Assembly (NCBI GenBank): GCA_007121175.1
Contig: SKMG01000037.1
Location: forward strand, 1-7,806
Length of the DNA: 7,806 bases
Direction: 5' to 3'
DNA from: Trueperaceae bacterium
GTDB lineage: Bacteria > Deinococcota > Deinococci > Deinococcales > Trueperaceae
The notes under the pieces are model-generated. The model made no database searches. It saw nothing but the letters and a program-made list of their open reading frames with translations, and was not told the DNA's origin. Below, one piece after another: positions 5,893-7,806 of the stretch (position 1 is its first letter; the number at the start of each line of letters is the position of its first letter). The translations under genes and the position numbers were made by a program.

Positions 5893-7311
5893 TCACGCCT
5901 GCGGGCGCGCGGGCCGATCGATGGCACTGTGCTCGGGACCCTCGGCGTCACGCTCCGCAGCGTCGCGCTCGGAGAGCGTCAGGCGCGCCCTGGTGTGGGC
6001 CTCGCGCGTGATCGGCGAGGTCCAGGCCAACAGCGCGGCGAGCGCGAAGATGGCGGCCGCCACCGGACCGAGCAGCGTCTGCAGACCGCGAACGGTGTGT
6101 TCGGCCTGCTGCGCCACGCCGGGCACGTAGCCGAGCAGTGCGGTTGCTAAGGCGTTGGCGAACACGCCGACCGAACCGGCGAGCTTCTGTCCGAAGGTGA
6201 ACACGGCGTAGAGCAGCCCCTCGCGGTGCTCTCCCGAGCGGAGCGCGTCGAACTCGACCACGTCGGGCAGCATGGCCCAGGGCAGGGCCATGACCGCGGC
6301 CAGGCCGACGCCGGCGAGAGCCGTCCAGGCGAACGTGCCTGCGCTGGCGCCGGCGCCAGCGCCGCCGTGCATCAGCCCCAACAGCGCTCCGCCGAGCGTG
6401 AGCGCCCCGAGCGTGAGCGCCCCGCGCTTGCCGAGCCGGCCGGTCAGCCACGCCCAGCCCGGGAAGCTCAGTACCGCTGTGCCGAACAGCAACGCCAGCA
6501 GCGGCGTCTGCAGCGTAGCGGGCACCTCCAGCACCGACTCCAGCGCGAACGGCAGCAGCGAGTTCACCAGCATGATGCCCAGGGTCACGACCAGGAAGAC
6601 GACCAGCACCGGGACGAAGCCCGGCGCGCGCAGCACCGTCCACCAGGCGGCGTCCCCACCGCCGCGCGCCTCGCGCGCGGCGGGCGGCTCACTGACCAGT
6701 CGCGGGAGCATCAGGTAGCCCAGGGCCACGACGATGCCGAAGGCGACGCCCATCCAGGCCCAGCCGCTCGGCGCGCTCGCGGCCAGTTCGCCAGCGTCGG
6801 AGAACGCGAGCACGATCGCCGGCGGCAGTGCCACCGCCAGCATCGACGCCAGCACCGCGAAGGCGGTGCGGACCGCGGTGAGGCTGGTGCGGTCGTCGTA
6901 GTCAGGCACCAGGTCGGGCGTCAGCGACAGCACCGGAACCTGGACCACGGTGTAGAGCAGTGAGGTGAGCAGCAGGGCGGCCATGGCCACCCAGGTGGCG
7001 GCGGCGCCGGCAGCGGCCGGCGCCCACCACAGCAACGCGAAGGCGGCGCCGAGCGGCACGGCCCCCCAGCGTACCCAGCCGAGGCGCGGGAGCCGCCGCC
7101 GGGTGCGGTCGACGAGGACTCCCATCAGCGGATCGGTGACTGCGTCGACCACCCGTCCGGCGATGAACACGAACCCCGCGAGCAGCGGCGGCACGCGCGC
7201 CACGTTGATCAGGTAGTAGAGCAGCCAGGTGTTGATGGCGACGAAGGCCAGCGAAGCGCCGATCTCGGCGGCGCCGATGCCGAGCCCGAGCCGGCGCGTG
7301 AGGCGTGCCAT
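5893..7311 (-). CDS. MFS transporter of the GPH (MelB-like) cation symporter family
   Basis: This is an inner-membrane secondary transporter of 472 residues with about 12 hydrophobic helices, the size expected for the glycoside-pentoside-hexuronide:cation symporter family. The N-terminal half carries RVVDAVTDPLMGVLVDRTRR at 53-72. D56 and D60 sit where MelB has its cation-site aspartates D55 and D59. The loop VPVLSLTPDL at 125-134 followed by DDRTSL at 139-144 is typical of the family. In the C-terminal half, DVVEFDALRSGEHREGLLYA (350-369) and FTFGQKLAGS (371-380) place K376 where MelB has K377. These residues favour cation coupling. The substrate is not decided: E16 rather than Asp is seen near the helix-1 position used for sugar binding in MelB, and a non-sugar substrate is possible. 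The last 40 residues form a charged cytoplasmic tail. The ATG at 7311 directly precedes helix 1. It has no Shine-Dalgarno but does have an extended -10 six bases upstream. No sugar-catabolism genes are adjacent. Confidence 0.92.
   Translation of the reverse strand: MARLTRRLGLGIGAAEIGASLAFVAINTWLLYYLINVARVPPLLAGFVFIAGRVVDAVTDPLMGVLVDRTRRRLPRLGWVRWGAVPLGAAFALLWWAPAAAGAAATWVAMAALLLTSLLYTVVQVPVLSLTPDLVPDYDDRTSLTAVRTAFAVLASMLAVALPPAIVLAFSDAGELAASAPSGWAWMGVAFGIVVALGYLMLPRLVSEPPAAREARGGGDAAWWTVLRAPGFVPVLVVFLVVTLGIMLVNSLLPFALESVLEVPATLQTPLLALLFGTAVLSFPGWAWLTGRLGKRGALTLGALTLGGALLGLMHGGAGAGASAGTFAWTALAGVGLAAVMALPWAMLPDVVEFDALRSGEHREGLLYAVFTFGQKLAGSVGVFANALATALLGYVPGVAQQAEHTVRGLQTLLGPVAAAIFALAALLAWTSPITREAHTRARLTLSERDAAERDAEGPEHSAIDRPARPQA
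6341..6362. repeat. 22-bp perfect palindrome inside the transporter gene
   Basis: Bases 6341-6351 are the exact reverse complement of 6352-6362, with no spacer. The segment encodes about residues 317-324 of the transporter, a Gly/Ala/Ser-only loop (GAGAGASA). At this G+C content, Gly/Ala codons readily make palindromes of GGC and GCC, so I regard it as composition-driven unless conserved. Confidence 0.5.
6392..6421. repeat. 15-bp in-frame tandem duplication in the transporter gene
   Basis: The 15-mer CCGAGCGTGAGCGCC occurs twice without a gap, at 6392-6406 and 6407-6421. It encodes a duplicated five-residue unit, GALTLGALTL at residues 297-306, in a predicted transmembrane helix. The two copies are identical at the DNA level, which suggests a fairly recent slippage event. 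It keeps the reading frame. Confidence 0.7.
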
Positions 7312-7317
7312 GGGCGG

Positions 7318-7326
7318 ACGCTAGCA
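7318..7326 (-). promoter_or_regulatory. candidate extended -10 promoter for the MFS transporter
   Basis: On the minus strand TGCTAGCGT (7318-7326) combines an extended -10 TGn with the hexamer TAGCGT (TANNNT), which ends 6 bases before the transporter ATG. No -35 hexamer is recognisable, and none is required by extended -10 promoters. The element starts 6 bases after the methyltransferase stop codon. With no Shine-Dalgarno in the 21-bp gap, a leaderless transcript starting at the A of ATG is the simplest reading. Confidence 0.45.
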
Positions 7327-7332
7327 CGGTGG

Positions 7333-7806
7333 CTACTCGGCGGCGCCGACGTGCAGCGCGAAGCGAGCACCTTGCGATGCCCGCAGCACGTGCGGCGACC
7401 AGGGATCGAGCAGCGAGTCCACCAGAGCGATGTCGCGAACGTCGAAACCGAGTGCGCTGCGCAGCACCACGCCGAGATTGCCGGGCGAGCGCGTGCCGAG
7501 TAGCGCCAGGTGATCGCATTCGCTTCGCAGCCTGTCGGTCTCGGTACCGAGCAGCGCCAGGGCGCGAGCGTCACTCCGGTGGCGCAGCGCCCGCAGCCGG
7601 CGCTCGTCGTCGCGGTACGTGACGCAGGCGGCCTGCGCGGCGGCCTCGATACGGGCCCGCCGCGCGCCGGTGAGCGCCGGGTCCAGCAGCACCTCCCGCA
7701 CCAGATGAGGCCGGTGGCGCAGCGCCTCCAGCGCCGGCCACTCACCGAGTGCGTGGGTCTGGGACGCTCCCCGCCGGTGCCGACGCGGCCGGTCCCGCCG
7801 CGAGGC
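7333..7806 (-). CDS. TrmH/SpoU-family RNA methyltransferase, 5' end outside window and C-terminus truncated
   Basis: The frame is open from the right edge to a TAG at 7333-7335, giving 157 visible residues (numbered from the first full codon at the edge). Residues 20-100 (LGEWPALEALRHRPHLVREV and onward) look like the N-terminal substrate-binding domain of TrmH/RlmB-type 2'-O-methyltransferases. Residues 107-152 are the start of the SpoU domain: motif 1 SPGNLGVVLRSALGF with N110 and R116, then LLDPWSPHVLRASQGARFAL. The protein then ends. The usual last 80 or so residues, containing the GNEG-type motif and the SLNVS-type motif that build the knot and bind S-adenosylmethionine, are absent. The transporter gene begins 21 bases later, so the missing part is not in another frame nearby. 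An internal GTG at 7701 is possible as a start, but similarity continues upstream of it. The gene may be degenerate, and methyltransferase activity is doubtful. Confidence 0.75.
   Translation of the reverse strand, partial: ASRRDRPRRHRRGASQTHALGEWPALEALRHRPHLVREVLLDPALTGARRARIEAAAQAACVTYRDDERRLRALRHRSDARALALLGTETDRLRSECDHLALLGTRSPGNLGVVLRSALGFDVRDIALVDSLLDPWSPHVLRASQGARFALHVGAAE

Noticed and set aside
6661..6681. 9-bp stem with a 3-base loop in the transporter gene
   Set aside because: It is made only of alternating G and C within Arg/Ala/Gly codons of a cytoplasmic loop. Composition explains it.
127..6963. Many long plus-strand open frames, for example 4369-5892 and 3284-4150
   Set aside because: They lie antisense to genes with clear family motifs, and their translations are Arg/Ala/Gly/His-rich with no recognisable domain. 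High G+C makes stop codons rare in these frames.
7209..7745. Frame-shifted continuation of the methyltransferase in an overlapping minus-strand frame
   Set aside because: Its translation has no GNEG- or SLNVS-like motif and is Trp/Cys/Arg-rich shadow sequence that runs into the transporter's first helices.
1..7806. A new defence, mobile or biosynthetic system
   Set aside because: The genes are ordinary housekeeping or transport families. I saw no recombinase, direct-repeat array, toxin-antitoxin pair or nucleotide-signalling domain.

Overview
This is a GC-rich bacterial window (roughly 70% G+C by eye). It is densely packed, and every gene I can support lies on the minus strand. Read in the direction of transcription, from the right edge to the left, the order is: the end of a TrmH/SpoU-type RNA methyltransferase gene that stops early (7806-7333), a GPH/MelB-type MFS transporter (7311-5893), a small TPR-like protein (5833-5468), an M20 zinc peptidase of the glutamate carboxypeptidase type (5457-4306), apolipoprotein N-acyltransferase lnt (4291 or 4309 to 2744), the potassium-uptake regulator trkA (2664-1315) and the potassium channel subunit trkH (1313 to beyond the left edge). 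No gap exceeds about 80 bp. The many long plus-strand open frames are antisense shadows of these genes, as expected at high G+C.

Organism: Lnt points to a bacterium that N-acylates lipoproteins, usually a diderm. High G+C, weak or absent Shine-Dalgarno sequences, and TANNNT -10-like hexamers 6-9 bases before several start codons resemble the leaderless transcription known from Deinococcota and Actinobacteria. My best guess is a high-G+C Deinococcota relative (for example Trueperaceae-like), but this is inference and other high-G+C diderms are not excluded.

How the genes work together: trkA and trkH are a true functional pair. They are separated by one base and encode the cytoplasmic NAD-binding gate and the membrane pore of one Trk potassium-uptake system. 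The peptidase gene and lnt touch or overlap, and the TPR gene ends 10 bases before the peptidase, so TPR-peptidase-lnt could be co-transcribed. No shared pathway for these three is evident. A candidate promoter lies in the 79-bp gap before trkA. The transporter appears to have its own extended -10 promoter just after the methyltransferase stop codon.

I see no CRISPR array, insertion sequence, integrase, tRNA, rRNA or obvious new multi-gene system. The most useful second-look items are the repeated start-proximal -10 hexamers and the methyltransferase frame that ends before its cofactor-binding knot motifs.
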